64,000 bases of DNA. It comes from Gammaproteobacteria bacterium. Lineage in GTDB: Bacteria > Pseudomonadota > Gammaproteobacteria > Pseudomonadales > Pseudohongiellaceae. The stretch spans positions 1,426,001 through 1,490,000 of the forward strand of contig JAWKZW010000001.1 in the NCBI GenBank assembly GCA_041395725.1. The letters run 5' to 3'. The translations under genes and the position numbers were made by a program. This document shows positions 33,685 through 43,871 of the stretch, one piece after another. Every line of letters starts with the position of its first letter. Positions within the stretch are counted from its first letter, which is position 1. The notes beneath the pieces were generated by a model, which was not told the origin of the DNA, did no database searches, and was given only the letters and a program-made list of their open reading frames with translations.

Positions 33685-34647
33685 ATGCCGCCGCTCAAAC
33701 TAGTTTTCGCCGGCACACCGGAATTCGCGGCCAGACATCTGGCATCGCTACTGGGCGGTCCCCACGCTGTTTTGGCGGTCTATACACAGCCCGACCGCCC
33801 CGCCGGCCGGGGCAAGAAGCTGGTCCCCAGCCCGGTGAAGAGCCTGGCCGAGGCGCACTCAATCCCGGTCAGACAGCCGGTTTCCCTGAAAACACCGGAG
33901 GCCCAGCAGGGTCTGAGGGATCTGGAGCCGGACCTGCTGGTCGTTGTGGCCTACGGATTGATCCTGCCGCCGGCTATTCTGCAGATTCCCCGCCTTGGCT
34001 GTATCAATGTCCATGCGTCCCTGCTGCCCCGCTGGCGGGGCGCCGCACCGATCGAAAGGGCATTGCTGGCCGGAGACAGTGAAACAGGTATCACCATAAT
34101 GCAAATGGATGCCGGGCTGGATACCGGAGACATGCTGTTACGCCGGGCCGTCCCCATAGAAGCTACCGACACGCGGGTGTCACTGGAGCAAAAACTCATT
34201 GAAGCTGGAGCTGAAGCGCTGCCTTATGCGTTGGATAATATTACAGCACTCCAGGACAAAGCGGAGCCCCAGCAGGATCATCTCAGCACTTACGCAGCCA
34301 AACTGGACAAGTCCGAAGCGCTGATCGACTGGCACGGCCCGGCCAGCCAGATTGACCGGCAGATTCGCGCCGGCATCGGTCGTCAGCCCGCCTATTGCTT
34401 TGTGGGCGACACCCGCCTGCGGCTCCTGGAAGCCAGGCCTGAATCCGGCGGGCAGACTGCGGCACCGGGTGAAATCACCAGCCTCAGCCAGGAAGGCATG
34501 CGGGTGAGCTGCGGCGAGGGCCGGCTGCTGGTATCAATTGTCCAGCTGCCGGGGAAAAACCCGGTATCCATTCGTGACCTTTTGAACGCGAGGCAGCAGC
34601 TTCTGCAGCCAGGCACCCGGCTCAGCAGCCTTGCAACGGCCCGCTGA
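33685..34647 (+). CDS. fmt: Methionyl-tRNA formyltransferase
   Basis: Fmt formylates Met-tRNA for initiation using 10-formyltetrahydrofolate. The 320 residues contain the N-terminal FAGTPEFA, the folate site SLLPRWRGAAPI and the catalytic Asn/His/Asp set in the same fold (INVHASLLP, MDAGLDTGDML), with a C-terminal OB-like domain. I use the ATG at 33685, although a TTG at 33679 overlaps the def stop. Its stop overlaps the rsmB start by one base (TGATG). Confidence 0.96.
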   Translation: MPPLKLVFAGTPEFAARHLASLLGGPHAVLAVYTQPDRPAGRGKKLVPSPVKSLAEAHSIPVRQPVSLKTPEAQQGLRDLEPDLLVVVAYGLILPPAILQIPRLGCINVHASLLPRWRGAAPIERALLAGDSETGITIMQMDAGLDTGDMLLRRAVPIEATDTRVSLEQKLIEAGAEALPYALDNITALQDKAEPQQDHLSTYAAKLDKSEALIDWHGPASQIDRQIRAGIGRQPAYCFVGDTRLRLLEARPESGGQTAAPGEITSLSQEGMRVSCGEGRLLVSIVQLPGKNPVSIRDLLNARQQLLQPGTRLSSLATAR

Positions 34648-35963
34648 TGAGCAACGGAGCCCGGTCCCGGGCCGCTGCCGCACGCATTCTTGGCCGGCTC
34701 CTGTCCGGTAGCGGATCGCTGGGCAGCCAGCCGAGCAATAGTGACGGCCTTGATGACGCGGCGCTGATTCAGGAAATGTGCTACGGCGTCTGTCGGTATT
34801 ATTCTGCGTTGCAGCAGGCGGTGGATAAGCGGCTGACAAAACCTTTGCGAGCCAAGGACCGGGACCTGTACGCCCTGCTGTTAGCCGGCGCCTACCAGAT
34901 TTACTGCATGCGGATACCGGACCACGCCGCAGTCAACGAGTCGGTACAGGCCACCCGGCTGCTCAAGAAACCCTGGGCCGGAGGGCTGGTCAACAGTATT
35001 CTTCGTAAGCTGGTGGATGCCAGACCCGAGTGGCAGCAGTCCCTTGATCAGGGCCCGGAAGAAGTGCGGTTTCTGCATCCCCGCTGGTTAATTAATCGGC
35101 TCAAGGATGACTGGCCTGAACACTGGCAGCTTATTCTCAATGCCAATAATCAACGCCCCCCGATGACCCTGCGGGTCAATATCTCCAGGATCAGCACGAC
35201 TGACTACCTGCAGATGCTGGAGAAGGAAGGTATCAGCGCGCGCCCCGGGCAGCTTGCTGGCAGCGCCATTTATCTTCATTCTCCCTGCCTGGTGGACAAA
35301 CTGCCGGGATTCCTGGACGGTCTGGTCAGTGTTCAGGATGAGGCTTCCCAGTTGGTCCCCGCACTGCTGGAACTCAGCCCGGGCCAGCGGGTGCTCGATG
35401 CCTGTGCTGCTCCAGGCGGGAAAACAGCTCACTGCCTTGAGAGTGAGCCTTTACTGACAACCCTGACCGCGGTAGATATCGAGGGGAATCGAGCCCGCAG
35501 TATCGAGCAGAATCTGCAGCGCCTGCAACTGCGGGCCGAAGTCAAAGTGGCGGATGCCTCTGCGCTTGAAGACTGGTGGGACGGTAGTCCTTACCAGCGT
35601 ATTCTGCTCGACGCACCGTGCTCTGCAACAGGCGTAATCCGTCGCCACCCGGACATAAAGTTACTGCGCGCCGAGGCTGACGTAGCGCGGCTGGCCGATC
35701 TTCAGCAGGTGCTGCTTAACAGTCTCTGGAGCTGCCTGGAACCAGGTGGCCTGATGCTCTATACCACCTGTTCCGTCCTCCGGCAGGAAAATCAGGACAC
35801 TATAGGGCGCTTTCTGCACCAGTGTCAGGATGCTAAACATCAAGCCATTCAGGCCGATTGGGGAGTAGAATGTGAATTTGGCAGGCAGCTTCTTCCCGAT
35901 CCGGAGGGACCTGACGGCTTCTATTTCGCGGTGCTGAAAAAATCGGTAACGGCCGCGAAGTGA
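34647..35963 (+). CDS. rsmB: 16S rRNA (cytosine-967-C5)-methyltransferase RsmB
   Basis: RsmB methylates C967 of 16S rRNA. The 438-residue protein has a NusB-like N-terminal RNA-binding domain (about 5-135) and a SAM-dependent methyltransferase domain with DACAAPGGKT (251-260). The two catalytic cysteines are C325 (LDAPCSATG) and C375 (YTTCSV). This two-Cys arrangement is diagnostic of the family. It closes the def-fmt-rsmB operon. Confidence 0.96.
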   Translation: MSNGARSRAAAARILGRLLSGSGSLGSQPSNSDGLDDAALIQEMCYGVCRYYSALQQAVDKRLTKPLRAKDRDLYALLLAGAYQIYCMRIPDHAAVNESVQATRLLKKPWAGGLVNSILRKLVDARPEWQQSLDQGPEEVRFLHPRWLINRLKDDWPEHWQLILNANNQRPPMTLRVNISRISTTDYLQMLEKEGISARPGQLAGSAIYLHSPCLVDKLPGFLDGLVSVQDEASQLVPALLELSPGQRVLDACAAPGGKTAHCLESEPLLTTLTAVDIEGNRARSIEQNLQRLQLRAEVKVADASALEDWWDGSPYQRILLDAPCSATGVIRRHPDIKLLRAEADVARLADLQQVLLNSLWSCLEPGGLMLYTTCSVLRQENQDTIGRFLHQCQDAKHQAIQADWGVECEFGRQLLPDPEGPDGFYFAVLKKSVTAAK

Positions 35964-36133
35964 TGGCTGTCAATACCAGGGACTCTCGGCGAGAACTCCC
36001 AATAGAGAAACCGCAGGGAATAGTGCGGGGTGCACCCAGTTTCCGGCCATCCCGGACCCTCATCGGCAATAACTCACAGGACTGTTGTCTGGCATGCCGA
36101 GTGTGTGCGAGTTAGCTGGACAGGACACGAGAC

Positions 36134-37510
36134 ATGAAAATAATTATTCTTGGCGCCAACCAGGTCGGATCGACACTGGCAGAGACTCTCGCCAATGAAC
36201 GTAATGACATCACCGTGGTTGATACCGATGTCAACAAGCTGCGCGAACTGAAAGATTCCATTGATATCGGAACGATCACCGGCATGCCTTCCCACCCCGA
36301 TGTGCTGGAGCAGGCAGGGGGCGAAGACGCCGACATGATTATCGCTGTGACAGAAAGCGACGAGATCAACATGGTCGCCTGCCGGGTAGCTTATTCTCTG
36401 TTCCATACCCCGAAGAAAATCTGCCGCCTGCGCTCCACTGCCTACCTGGTCAGCGACAAGCTGCTCAGTGGACAGGATGGGATCGCAGTGGATGTCGTCA
36501 TTAGCCCGGAACATATCGTCTCCGATTACATAAGCCGGCTCATTGACCTGCCCGGTTCGCTGCAGGTTCTGGACTTTGCCGACGGAAAAGTACAGTTAGT
36601 CGCCGTCAAGGCTCACTATGGTGGACCGCTGGTAGGCCAGGAAATACGCCTGCTGAGACAACACATGCCTTCCGTTGATACCCGGGTGGCGGCTATTTTC
36701 CGACGGGATAGACCCATAATTCCTGAAGGAGCCACGGTTATCGAGGCGGATGATGAAGTTTTCCTGATCGCCGCCAGGAATGACATTCGTGCGGTAATCA
36801 GCGAACTGCGCCGCATGGACAAACCGTACCGCCGGGTGATGATAGCCGGAGGGGGCAACATTGGTTTACGGCTCGCCGAGGACCTGGAAAAACGCTACCA
36901 GGTGAAGGTCATCGAGCGCAACAAAGAACGCTGTGTCTTTCTCTCGGAAACGCTTAATAAGGCCATCGTTCTGAACGGCGAATGCTCGCAAGGCGAACTG
37001 CTGGTTGAGGAAAATATCGAGGACACCGATGTGTTCCTTGCGCTGACCAATGACGATGAAGCGAATATCATGTCCTCTCTGCTGGCGAAACGTCTGGGCG
37101 CCAGAAAGACCATGTGCCTGATCAACAACCCGGCCTATGTGGATCTCGTTCAGGGCGGCGAGATCGATATTGCTATATCCCCTCAACAGGCGACCATCGG
37201 CAGCCTGCTGGCCCATGTTCGACGCGGAGACGTCGTCAATGTCCATTCACTGCGGCGCGGCGCAGCCGAGGCGATGGAAGCCATCGCCCACGGGGATCCA
37301 CATTCCTCAAAAGTTGTAGGCAGGGCGATTGAAGAAATTGAATTGCCTGAAGGGGCTACAATTGGTGCGATCGTCAGAAACGAGCAGGTGCTTATTGCTC
37401 ATGATGATATCGTCGTGGAATCCGACGACCACGTCATCCTCTTTCTGGTAGACCGTAAGCAGATACCGGAAGTAGAACGTTTATTCCAGGTAGGCTTCAG
37501 CTTCTTTTAG
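36134..37510 (+). CDS. trkA: Trk potassium uptake regulatory subunit TrkA
   Basis: TrkA is the cytoplasmic NAD(H)-binding regulator of the TrkH channel. The 458 residues form two RCK repeats, each with an N-terminal Rossmann half (IILGANQVGSTLAE near residue 3, and MIAGGGNIGLRLAE near 235) and a C-terminal half. Length and layout are those of classical TrkA. trkH follows after 6 bases, so the two form an operon. It lies 170 bases after rsmB. Confidence 0.96.
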   Translation: MKIIILGANQVGSTLAETLANERNDITVVDTDVNKLRELKDSIDIGTITGMPSHPDVLEQAGGEDADMIIAVTESDEINMVACRVAYSLFHTPKKICRLRSTAYLVSDKLLSGQDGIAVDVVISPEHIVSDYISRLIDLPGSLQVLDFADGKVQLVAVKAHYGGPLVGQEIRLLRQHMPSVDTRVAAIFRRDRPIIPEGATVIEADDEVFLIAARNDIRAVISELRRMDKPYRRVMIAGGGNIGLRLAEDLEKRYQVKVIERNKERCVFLSETLNKAIVLNGECSQGELLVEENIEDTDVFLALTNDDEANIMSSLLAKRLGARKTMCLINNPAYVDLVQGGEIDIAISPQQATIGSLLAHVRRGDVVNVHSLRRGAAEAMEAIAHGDPHSSKVVGRAIEEIELPEGATIGAIVRNEQVLIAHDDIVVESDDHVILFLVDRKQIPEVERLFQVGFSFF

Positions 37511-37516
37511 GACGGT

Positions 37517-38968
37517 ATGCATTTTTCAATAATAATAAAGATACTCGGCATCCTGCTGATGCTTTTCAGCTTTCTCAGTAATGTGCCACCGATAATAGTG
37601 GCTTTAATTTACCGGGAAAATACTTATCTTGAATTCGGCGCCCCCCTGGTCATAACATTCAGCGTGGGTTTGCTTCTCTTTTTACTGACCTTTCGTTCCA
37701 GGCAGGATCTTCACACCCGGGATGGGTTCCTGATTGTAACCCTTTTCTGGGCGGTACTTGGTACATTCGGTTGCCTGCCATTTCTATTTTCACCGGAACT
37801 CATGCTATCCGCGACCGATGCGATTTTTGAGTCTCTTTCCGGCCTCACCACGACGGGGGCGACCGTCATAAGCGGCATCGATGATCTGCCGAAGTCGATA
37901 CTTTTTTATCGCCAGCAATTGCAATGGCTCGGTGGCATGGGAATCGTCGCTCTCGCGGTTGCCGTCCTGCCAATGCTTGGTATTGGGGGTATGCAGTTAT
38001 ACCGTGCCGAAAGCCCGGGGCCGGTAAAAGACAACAAACTGGTGCCGCGACTGGCAGAGACAGCCAAAGCCCTCTGGTATATCTATCTGGCCTTGACGGT
38101 CATGTGCGCACTTGCCTACTGGGTGGTGGGAATGAATCTGTTTGATGCGATCACTCACAGTTTTGCAACCATCGCTATCGGCGGGTTTTCCACCCATGAT
38201 GCCAGTATCGCGTACTTCAACAGCCCTGCGGTGGAACTGGTGGCGGTGGTTTTCATGTTTATCGCCGGCATCAATTTCGCCCTGCATTTTACGGCCTGGG
38301 GGCGGCGAAGCTTTCGTCATTATCTGGCAGACCCGGAACTGCGATTTTATGCCTTCATCCTGTTACTGGTTTCACTGATAACTATTTCCGTTCTCAGCTT
38401 TACCGGCAGCTATGAACCGGCAGAGGCGTTTGTCAAAGGGCTTTTTCAGGTCGTTTCCATTGCCACAACGACAGGTTTTACCTCGGCAGACTTCAGTTCC
38501 TGGCCTTCTTTCCTGCCTTATCTGCTTTTCTATGCCGCAATCATTGGTGCCTGTGCCGGGTCCACGGGTGGCGGCATGAAGGTGGTGCGCATACTGCTGA
38601 TCTTCAAGCAGGGCCTGCGGGAAGTTCAGCGATTGATTCATCCAAGAGCCGAGATTCCCATCAAACTTGGCAAAACTGCCGTTCCAGGCCGGGTAGTAGA
38701 AGCAGTATGGGGATTTTTCGCAGTTTACGTCATGGTTTTCATGGCCATGCTGCTGGCACTGCTGGCGACCGGGCTGGATATTATTACGGCTTTCAGCGCC
38801 GTGGGTGCCTGTATCAACAATCTGGGGCCCGGCCTGGAGAATGTCGCGCTTAATTACGGGGAACTTCCCGTAGCTGCCAAATGGATTCTGTGTCTCGCCA
38901 TGTTGATGGGGCGATTGGAGGTTTTTACTCTGCTGGTGCTGTTTACACCGACATTCTGGCGTAAATAG
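37517..38968 (+). CDS. trkH: Trk potassium channel subunit TrkH
   Basis: TrkH is the K+-translocating membrane subunit. The 483-residue protein has about ten hydrophobic segments including four pore-loop repeats; the filter-like sequences SLSGLTTTGATV, TIAIGGFSTHDAS, SIATTTGFTSADF and GACINNLGPG are all visible in order. Its start is just after trkA with an AGGACGGT ribosome-binding site overlapping the trkA stop. Confidence 0.96.
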   Translation: MHFSIIIKILGILLMLFSFLSNVPPIIVALIYRENTYLEFGAPLVITFSVGLLLFLLTFRSRQDLHTRDGFLIVTLFWAVLGTFGCLPFLFSPELMLSATDAIFESLSGLTTTGATVISGIDDLPKSILFYRQQLQWLGGMGIVALAVAVLPMLGIGGMQLYRAESPGPVKDNKLVPRLAETAKALWYIYLALTVMCALAYWVVGMNLFDAITHSFATIAIGGFSTHDASIAYFNSPAVELVAVVFMFIAGINFALHFTAWGRRSFRHYLADPELRFYAFILLLVSLITISVLSFTGSYEPAEAFVKGLFQVVSIATTTGFTSADFSSWPSFLPYLLFYAAIIGACAGSTGGGMKVVRILLIFKQGLREVQRLIHPRAEIPIKLGKTAVPGRVVEAVWGFFAVYVMVFMAMLLALLATGLDIITAFSAVGACINNLGPGLENVALNYGELPVAAKWILCLAMLMGRLEVFTLLVLFTPTFWRK

Positions 38969-39034
38969 CCGGTTCGGCTTCCCTGTCGCGCAGCAGCGGA
39001 ACTTTGCCCCTTTTGGAGCTCAGTACACGCCTGG

Positions 39035-39913
39035 TCAGCGATACAGACGCGATCCATCGGGCCTGCGCTTGAACCTTTTGTATTCCCACTGGTATTGATC
39101 AACGGCCTGATTGACGCAACGCTCAACAGTTCTGTTCAAGCCTTGTACCGAGCGTTGCAGATCAGGATCATAGATCGCCGGGTCTGCCTCGATAATCTTG
39201 AGTCGATAGCCCATGCCTCCGGGCAGACGATCAGCAAACCCGCAGATTACTCTGGCACCGGTTCGTGCTACCAGCCGGGACACCAGCGTCATGGTCAGAG
39301 CCGGTGTGTTAAAAAAATCAGCAAATTCCCCACCCTCCTCTGGGGGTTCCTGATCGGGTAAAACCCCGACCAGCTCGCCCCGGTTGAGCGCTTTAAGCAG
39401 AATAGCCACGCCCTGGCGATTGGTCGGGGCCAGCCGTGCCTGACCACGACTGCGGGCAGATTTTATCAGTTGATCAAAGTACAGGTTCTTGGGTGGCTGA
39501 TACATGAAAGTGGAGGGAATTTGTTCAGTAAAGAAATAACCGAACACCTCCCAGTTGCCCAGATGCGGTGCCAGCAGAATGACGCCCTTGCCGTGGCGCC
39601 TAGCTTTCTCGAGAATCTCCTCACCCTCTACATCCTGAATCAGATTCAATACTCTTTCCAGGGGCAATAACCAGCATTTACTCATCTCGAGTGCTGTTTT
39701 CGCCGTTTCCCGAAGGCTTCGCGCCGCAAGTGTCTGAATTTCCTTTTCACCCAGTGACGGAAAACACTGGCGCAGGTTCAGGCGCGTGGTTTCTCGCATC
39801 CGGGTCGGAAAGAGATTCATCACCGTACCGATAAAACTGGCGACCCCCTGCACTACGCTGAGCGGCAGCCAGGCGCACAACTGTAACAGACAGCGGGCTA
39901 CTATGAACTTCAA
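39035..39913 (-). CDS. Lipid A biosynthesis acyltransferase (LpxL/LpxM family)
   Basis: These inner-membrane enzymes transfer secondary acyl chains onto lipid A. The 292 residues have an N-terminal membrane helix and the catalytic H117-L-G-N-W-E122 (HX4E) motif with downstream family blocks (YQPPKNLYFD, LPDQEPPEEGG, FFNTPALT). Whether it is the LpxL or LpxM type cannot be told from the sequence. The start codon is TTG at 39913; no in-frame ATG or GTG exists nearby, and downstream starts would cut into the membrane anchor. Confidence 0.9.
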   Translation of the reverse strand: MKFIVARCLLQLCAWLPLSVVQGVASFIGTVMNLFPTRMRETTRLNLRQCFPSLGEKEIQTLAARSLRETAKTALEMSKCWLLPLERVLNLIQDVEGEEILEKARRHGKGVILLAPHLGNWEVFGYFFTEQIPSTFMYQPPKNLYFDQLIKSARSRGQARLAPTNRQGVAILLKALNRGELVGVLPDQEPPEEGGEFADFFNTPALTMTLVSRLVARTGARVICGFADRLPGGMGYRLKIIEADPAIYDPDLQRSVQGLNRTVERCVNQAVDQYQWEYKRFKRRPDGSRLYR

Positions 39914-40239
39914 ACGGTCTATGACAACACCTGTACTGGAGTCTGTTGATAACTATTCAGCTTGCGTAGGAGGCTGTTTGTCGCCCGGCAAGGCAGTTAA
40001 AGGGCAGAGAGGTTGTTTCGCCTAAGCCCGCAAAAGCGCTGACAATCGGAAACCAGTCCCGGCCCTTTCAATTGTGGCTGAATAGAACCATAAAATCCCG
40101 GTACAAACAACTTGTCCCCTGACCTGCGACATGGCCTGCGCCGCCCGCTGGTATAGATATGTTTAATGGAATCGAGCATAATTGCAGCCCTTTTTTACAA
40201 CCAGGTACCCATTTCCGATAACGGCTCCAGGAATTCTGA
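39914..40239. other. Intergenic region between the acyltransferase gene and glyQ
   Basis: 326 bases of divergent control region. I see only the candidate glyQ promoter listed separately and no small gene or RNA motif. Confidence 0.55.
40154..40182 (+). promoter_or_regulatory. Candidate glyQ promoter
   Basis: TAGATA (40154-40159) and CATAAT (40177-40182) are separated by 17 bases, about 58 bases upstream of glyQ. The -10 matches five of six positions and the -35 four. Confidence 0.4.
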
Positions 40240-41169
40240 ATGAGCAGTCAGCCAGATCTGAAAACCTTTCAAGGACTTATTCTCGCCTTACAACAGTATT
40301 GGGCGGATTACGGTTGCGTAGTGCTGCAGCCTCTGGACATAGAGGTTGGGGCCGGCACGTTTCATCCTGCCACGTTTCTTCGATCAATCGGCCCGGAAAC
40401 CTGGAACACAGCCTACGTGCAGCCCTGTCGGCGTCCTACGGACGGCCGCTATGGTGAAAACCCCAATCGCCTGCAGCACTATTACCAGTTTCAGGTAATC
40501 CTGAAACCGTCTCCCGATAACATCCAGGACTTGTATCTTGCCTCTCTGAAAAGTCTCGGTATAGATACATCTGTTCACGACATTCGTTTCGTGGAGGACA
40601 ACTGGGAGTCTCCAACGTTGGGAGCCTGGGGTCTGGGTTGGGAAGTCTGGCTTAATGGCATGGAAGTAACGCAATTTACCTATTTTCAGCAGGTCGGGGG
40701 ACTCGACTGCTTTCCGGTTAGTGGCGAGATAACCTACGGGATTGAGAGAATTGCCATGTACCTGCAAGGCGTCAACAGTATTTACGACATCGTGTGGACG
40801 AACGGGCCCAACGGCGTCGTCACCTATGGGGACGTCTTCAAACAGAATGAAGTTGAAATGTCCGCCTATAATTTCGAACAGGCAGATACAACATTGCTGT
40901 TCCGTTATTTCGATGACTGTGAGGCACAGTGCCAGAAGCTGATCGAAAGTGGACTGGCTCTGCCGGCTTACGAACAAGTGCTGAAAGCGTCCCATTATTT
41001 CAACCTGCTCGATGCCCGTCAGGCCATTTCGGTAACCGAAAGGCAGCGGTTTATCCTGCGGGTCAGGTCGCTCTCCCGGATGGTCGCAGAAGCCTATTTC
41101 GAAAGTCGTAAAAAACTTGGCTTCCCACTGGCGCCCGAATCGCTGCGCAAAGAATTTCTTGATAATTGA
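40240..41169 (+). CDS. glyQ: Glycyl-tRNA synthetase alpha subunit
   Basis: GlyQ is the catalytic subunit of the alpha2beta2 bacterial glycyl-tRNA synthetase. The 309 residues match the family, with the N-terminal TFQGLILALQQYWADYGCV (part: LILALQQYWADYGC), FHPATFLRSIGPE, NPNRLQHYYQFQVI and GLDCFPVSGEITYGIERIAMY (part: EITYGIERIAMYLQG) motifs. The ribosome-binding site AGGAA precedes the ATG. It overlaps or abuts glyS. Confidence 0.98.
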   Translation: MSSQPDLKTFQGLILALQQYWADYGCVVLQPLDIEVGAGTFHPATFLRSIGPETWNTAYVQPCRRPTDGRYGENPNRLQHYYQFQVILKPSPDNIQDLYLASLKSLGIDTSVHDIRFVEDNWESPTLGAWGLGWEVWLNGMEVTQFTYFQQVGGLDCFPVSGEITYGIERIAMYLQGVNSIYDIVWTNGPNGVVTYGDVFKQNEVEMSAYNFEQADTTLLFRYFDDCEAQCQKLIESGLALPAYEQVLKASHYFNLLDARQAISVTERQRFILRVRSLSRMVAEAYFESRKKLGFPLAPESLRKEFLDN

Positions 41170-41195
41170 ACCATCCATTCCAGGTTGTACCTAAG

Positions 41196-43274
41196 ATGTC
41201 TCAGAAAGATTTACTGGTAGAAATCGGCACCGAAGAGCTCCCACCCAAGGCGCTCAAATCTTTGGCCCTTGCCTTTCGGGCCGGCATTGAAGATGGCCTT
41301 TCGTCCGAGCAGTTGACCTTCACTTCAATTGAATGGTTTGCGACACCCAGGCGACTTGCTGTACTGGTGAGGAATCTGATCACTTCGCAGCCGGACAAGG
41401 ATGTTGAGAGATTCGGTCCTGCACTGGAAGCAGCGTTTGATGCCGATGGGAATCCCTCACGCGCAGCCGAGGGTTTCGCTCGCTCCTGCAATGCAGAGGT
41501 AAAGGATCTTGAACAGGGTGAAAAGGACGGCGTCACAAAGCTGCTGTTCCGCTCCCATGTGAAAGGAAAAGCCACTGCTTCTCTCATTCCGGATATCGTG
41601 GCCACTGCGCTTTCAAAACTGCCTATTCCAAAAAGAATGCGATGGGGGAGCTCCAGAGTAGAGTTTGTCAGGCCAGCTCACTGGGTTTTGCTTTTATTTG
41701 GCACTGAAACTGTGCCCGCGACAATTTTGGGGAAGTCCGCCGACCGTTTTACGTTCGGCCATCGGTTCCACCATCCCGATAGGATAGAGATCGGTGAGCC
41801 ATCTGAATACGCATCGTTACTGGAAAAAACCGGTTTTGTAGTAGCGGATTTTGAAGACAGAAAAGAAAAGATCCGCGCGCTGGTCGGCGCTGAGGCAGAG
41901 AAGCTGAAAGCGGTTGTGCAGATTGACGAGGCGTTACTGGACGAAGTAACCAGCCTGGTAGAGTGGCCCGTCGCACTCACCGGTCAATTCGACCGTCGGT
42001 TTCTGGAAATTCCTGCAGAGGCGCTGGTCTCTTCGTTGACCACTCACCAGAAGTGTTTTTACCTGACCAATGCAAACGGCGAGCTGCTACCAAATTTTAT
42101 TGCCGTCAGCAATCTGCAAAGTACTGACCCTTCCCAGGTCATTGAGGGTAATGAGCGGGTGATAAGGCCTCGCCTGGCTGACGCAGATTTCTTTTTTCAG
42201 ACAGACAGGAAAGAAACCCTGGAGAGCCGTCGGGGTCGCCTTCAACAAATAGTCTTTCAACAGAAACTTGGAACTGTTTTCGAAAAATCCACGCGGGTTG
42301 CATTTCTCTCCAAAACAATCGCAAACCACCTTGGCGGCAATCCGTCGCTTTGCGAAAGAGCAGCTCTGCTGGCCAAATGTGATCTGGTGACCAACATGGT
42401 CGGGGAGTTCGCCGAACTGCAGGGTATCATGGGATCTTACTATGCCCTGCACGATGGTGAGGACGCCGAAGTTGCGGCGGCATTGAATGAGCAGTACATG
42501 CCAAGACACGCCGGAGACAGCCTTCCGGAGACATTGACGGGGAGCATTCTGTCCCTGGCGGAAAAAATCGACACGGTGGTCGGGTTGTTTGTCATTGGTC
42601 AGCCGCCTACAGGCTCAAAAGATCCCTTCGCTTTGCGTCGCGCTGCCATCGGGATTCTAAGAATACTTGTGGAGAAAAAGCTGGATCTGGATCTAGAGAA
42701 CTGCATTGATGAAGCAGTAAAAAACTTTTCGTTCCTGAACCCTGAGCCTCTCGTTGGTCAACAGGTTTTTGAATTTTTCCTGGAGCGGTTTCGATTCTGG
42801 TACCAGGAAAAAGGCATCTCTGTAGATGTTTATCAATCAGTTCTGGCACTCAAGCCTTCCAGACCTTTGGATTTTGATAGCCGAATTCTCGCCGTGAATC
42901 ATTTCCGTTCACTGCCTGAGGCTACAGCTCTCTCCAGCGCTAATAAAAGGGTGGCTAATATTCTTAAAGATGTAGGAGGTGACGTGTCGGCTTACACAGT
43001 AGAAGAAACCCTGTTCGAGGCTGAAGCAGAGAAGGCGCTTTGCATTATACTTGACGAGAAAGTGGGCGAAGTGACTCCGTATTTCAAAAACCGGGAGTAT
43101 CAGAGTGGGCTGGAAAAACTGGCTGCTCTCAAGGAGCCAGTGGATAGATTCTTTGATGAAGTAATGGTCATGGATGACAACATGGAGCTAAGGCACAATC
43201 GTATTGCTCTGTTATTTCGCTTACGAGCCCTGTTCCTCCAGGTAGCTGATATCTCCTGCCTGCACCAGTCCTAG
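41196..43274 (+). CDS. glyS: Glycyl-tRNA synthetase beta subunit
   Basis: GlyS is the large tRNA-binding subunit. The 692-residue product from the ATG at 41196 begins with DLLVEIGTEELPPKAL, the family N-terminus. It shows SLTTHQKCFYL, NERVIRPRLADADFFF, an HD-like segment (LLAKCDLVTNMVGEFAELQG), and the C-terminal DALR-type anticodon-binding region. An in-frame TTG at 41166 overlaps the glyQ stop but would add an uncharacteristic N-terminus. Confidence 0.97.
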   Translation: MSQKDLLVEIGTEELPPKALKSLALAFRAGIEDGLSSEQLTFTSIEWFATPRRLAVLVRNLITSQPDKDVERFGPALEAAFDADGNPSRAAEGFARSCNAEVKDLEQGEKDGVTKLLFRSHVKGKATASLIPDIVATALSKLPIPKRMRWGSSRVEFVRPAHWVLLLFGTETVPATILGKSADRFTFGHRFHHPDRIEIGEPSEYASLLEKTGFVVADFEDRKEKIRALVGAEAEKLKAVVQIDEALLDEVTSLVEWPVALTGQFDRRFLEIPAEALVSSLTTHQKCFYLTNANGELLPNFIAVSNLQSTDPSQVIEGNERVIRPRLADADFFFQTDRKETLESRRGRLQQIVFQQKLGTVFEKSTRVAFLSKTIANHLGGNPSLCERAALLAKCDLVTNMVGEFAELQGIMGSYYALHDGEDAEVAAALNEQYMPRHAGDSLPETLTGSILSLAEKIDTVVGLFVIGQPPTGSKDPFALRRAAIGILRILVEKKLDLDLENCIDEAVKNFSFLNPEPLVGQQVFEFFLERFRFWYQEKGISVDVYQSVLALKPSRPLDFDSRILAVNHFRSLPEATALSSANKRVANILKDVGGDVSAYTVEETLFEAEAEKALCIILDEKVGEVTPYFKNREYQSGLEKLAALKEPVDRFFDEVMVMDDNMELRHNRIALLFRLRALFLQVADISCLHQS

Positions 43275-43319
43275 CAGGCTTTCTGCCTGTTGATCTTCTA
43301 ACCTTTTCGGGGCAATTGC

Positions 43320-43871
43320 GTGAAGTTGGTCATTCTGGATAGAGACGGTGTAATCAACCAGGATTCCGATAGCTATATCAAGTCCCCTGAGGAATGGTTA
43401 CCGATCGAGGGAAGTCTGGAGGCGATTGCCAGGCTTCACGAATACGGCTTCAAGGTAGCCGTTGCTACCAACCAGTCCGGTGTCGCCCGGGGACTGTTCG
43501 ATCTTTATACACTGGCGCGCATCCATCAGAAAATGTGTAACCTGGCTGAAGAATCGGGAGGGCTTATCGATGGTGTCTTTTTTTGTCCTCACGGACCCGA
43601 TCAGGGTTGTGGATGCCGAAAACCCCAACCGGGTTTACTGACACAGATTGCCAGCGAATTTGAGGTATCTTTACAGGGGGTACCTTTTGTGGGTGACAGT
43701 CTGAAAGACCTACAGGCAGCGCGTAACGCAGGTTGCCGGCCTATACTGGTTTTGACAGGTAAGGGCAGACAGACTCTCGAAACCAGCGATCCCGCCGAGT
43801 TGTCAGATGTCACTGTTGTGGCGGATTTGCGGGAAGCGGTTAAGGTATTGACAGAGCATACGAGCGGATGA
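43320..43871 (+). CDS. gmhB: D-glycero-beta-D-manno-heptose-1,7-bisphosphate 7-phosphatase
   Basis: GmhB removes the 7-phosphate during heptose synthesis for the LPS inner core. The 183-residue HAD phosphatase has the nucleophile motif D7-x-D9 (LDRDGVIN) and the zinc-binding loop of the family, C89, H91, C97 and C99 (FFCPHGPDQGCGCRKPQPG). It starts with GTG, preceded by GGGG. It overlaps plsC by 4 bases (ATGA), matching the glyS-gmhB-plsC order of Pseudomonas. Confidence 0.94.
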   Translation: MKLVILDRDGVINQDSDSYIKSPEEWLPIEGSLEAIARLHEYGFKVAVATNQSGVARGLFDLYTLARIHQKMCNLAEESGGLIDGVFFCPHGPDQGCGCRKPQPGLLTQIASEFEVSLQGVPFVGDSLKDLQAARNAGCRPILVLTGKGRQTLETSDPAELSDVTVVADLREAVKVLTEHTSG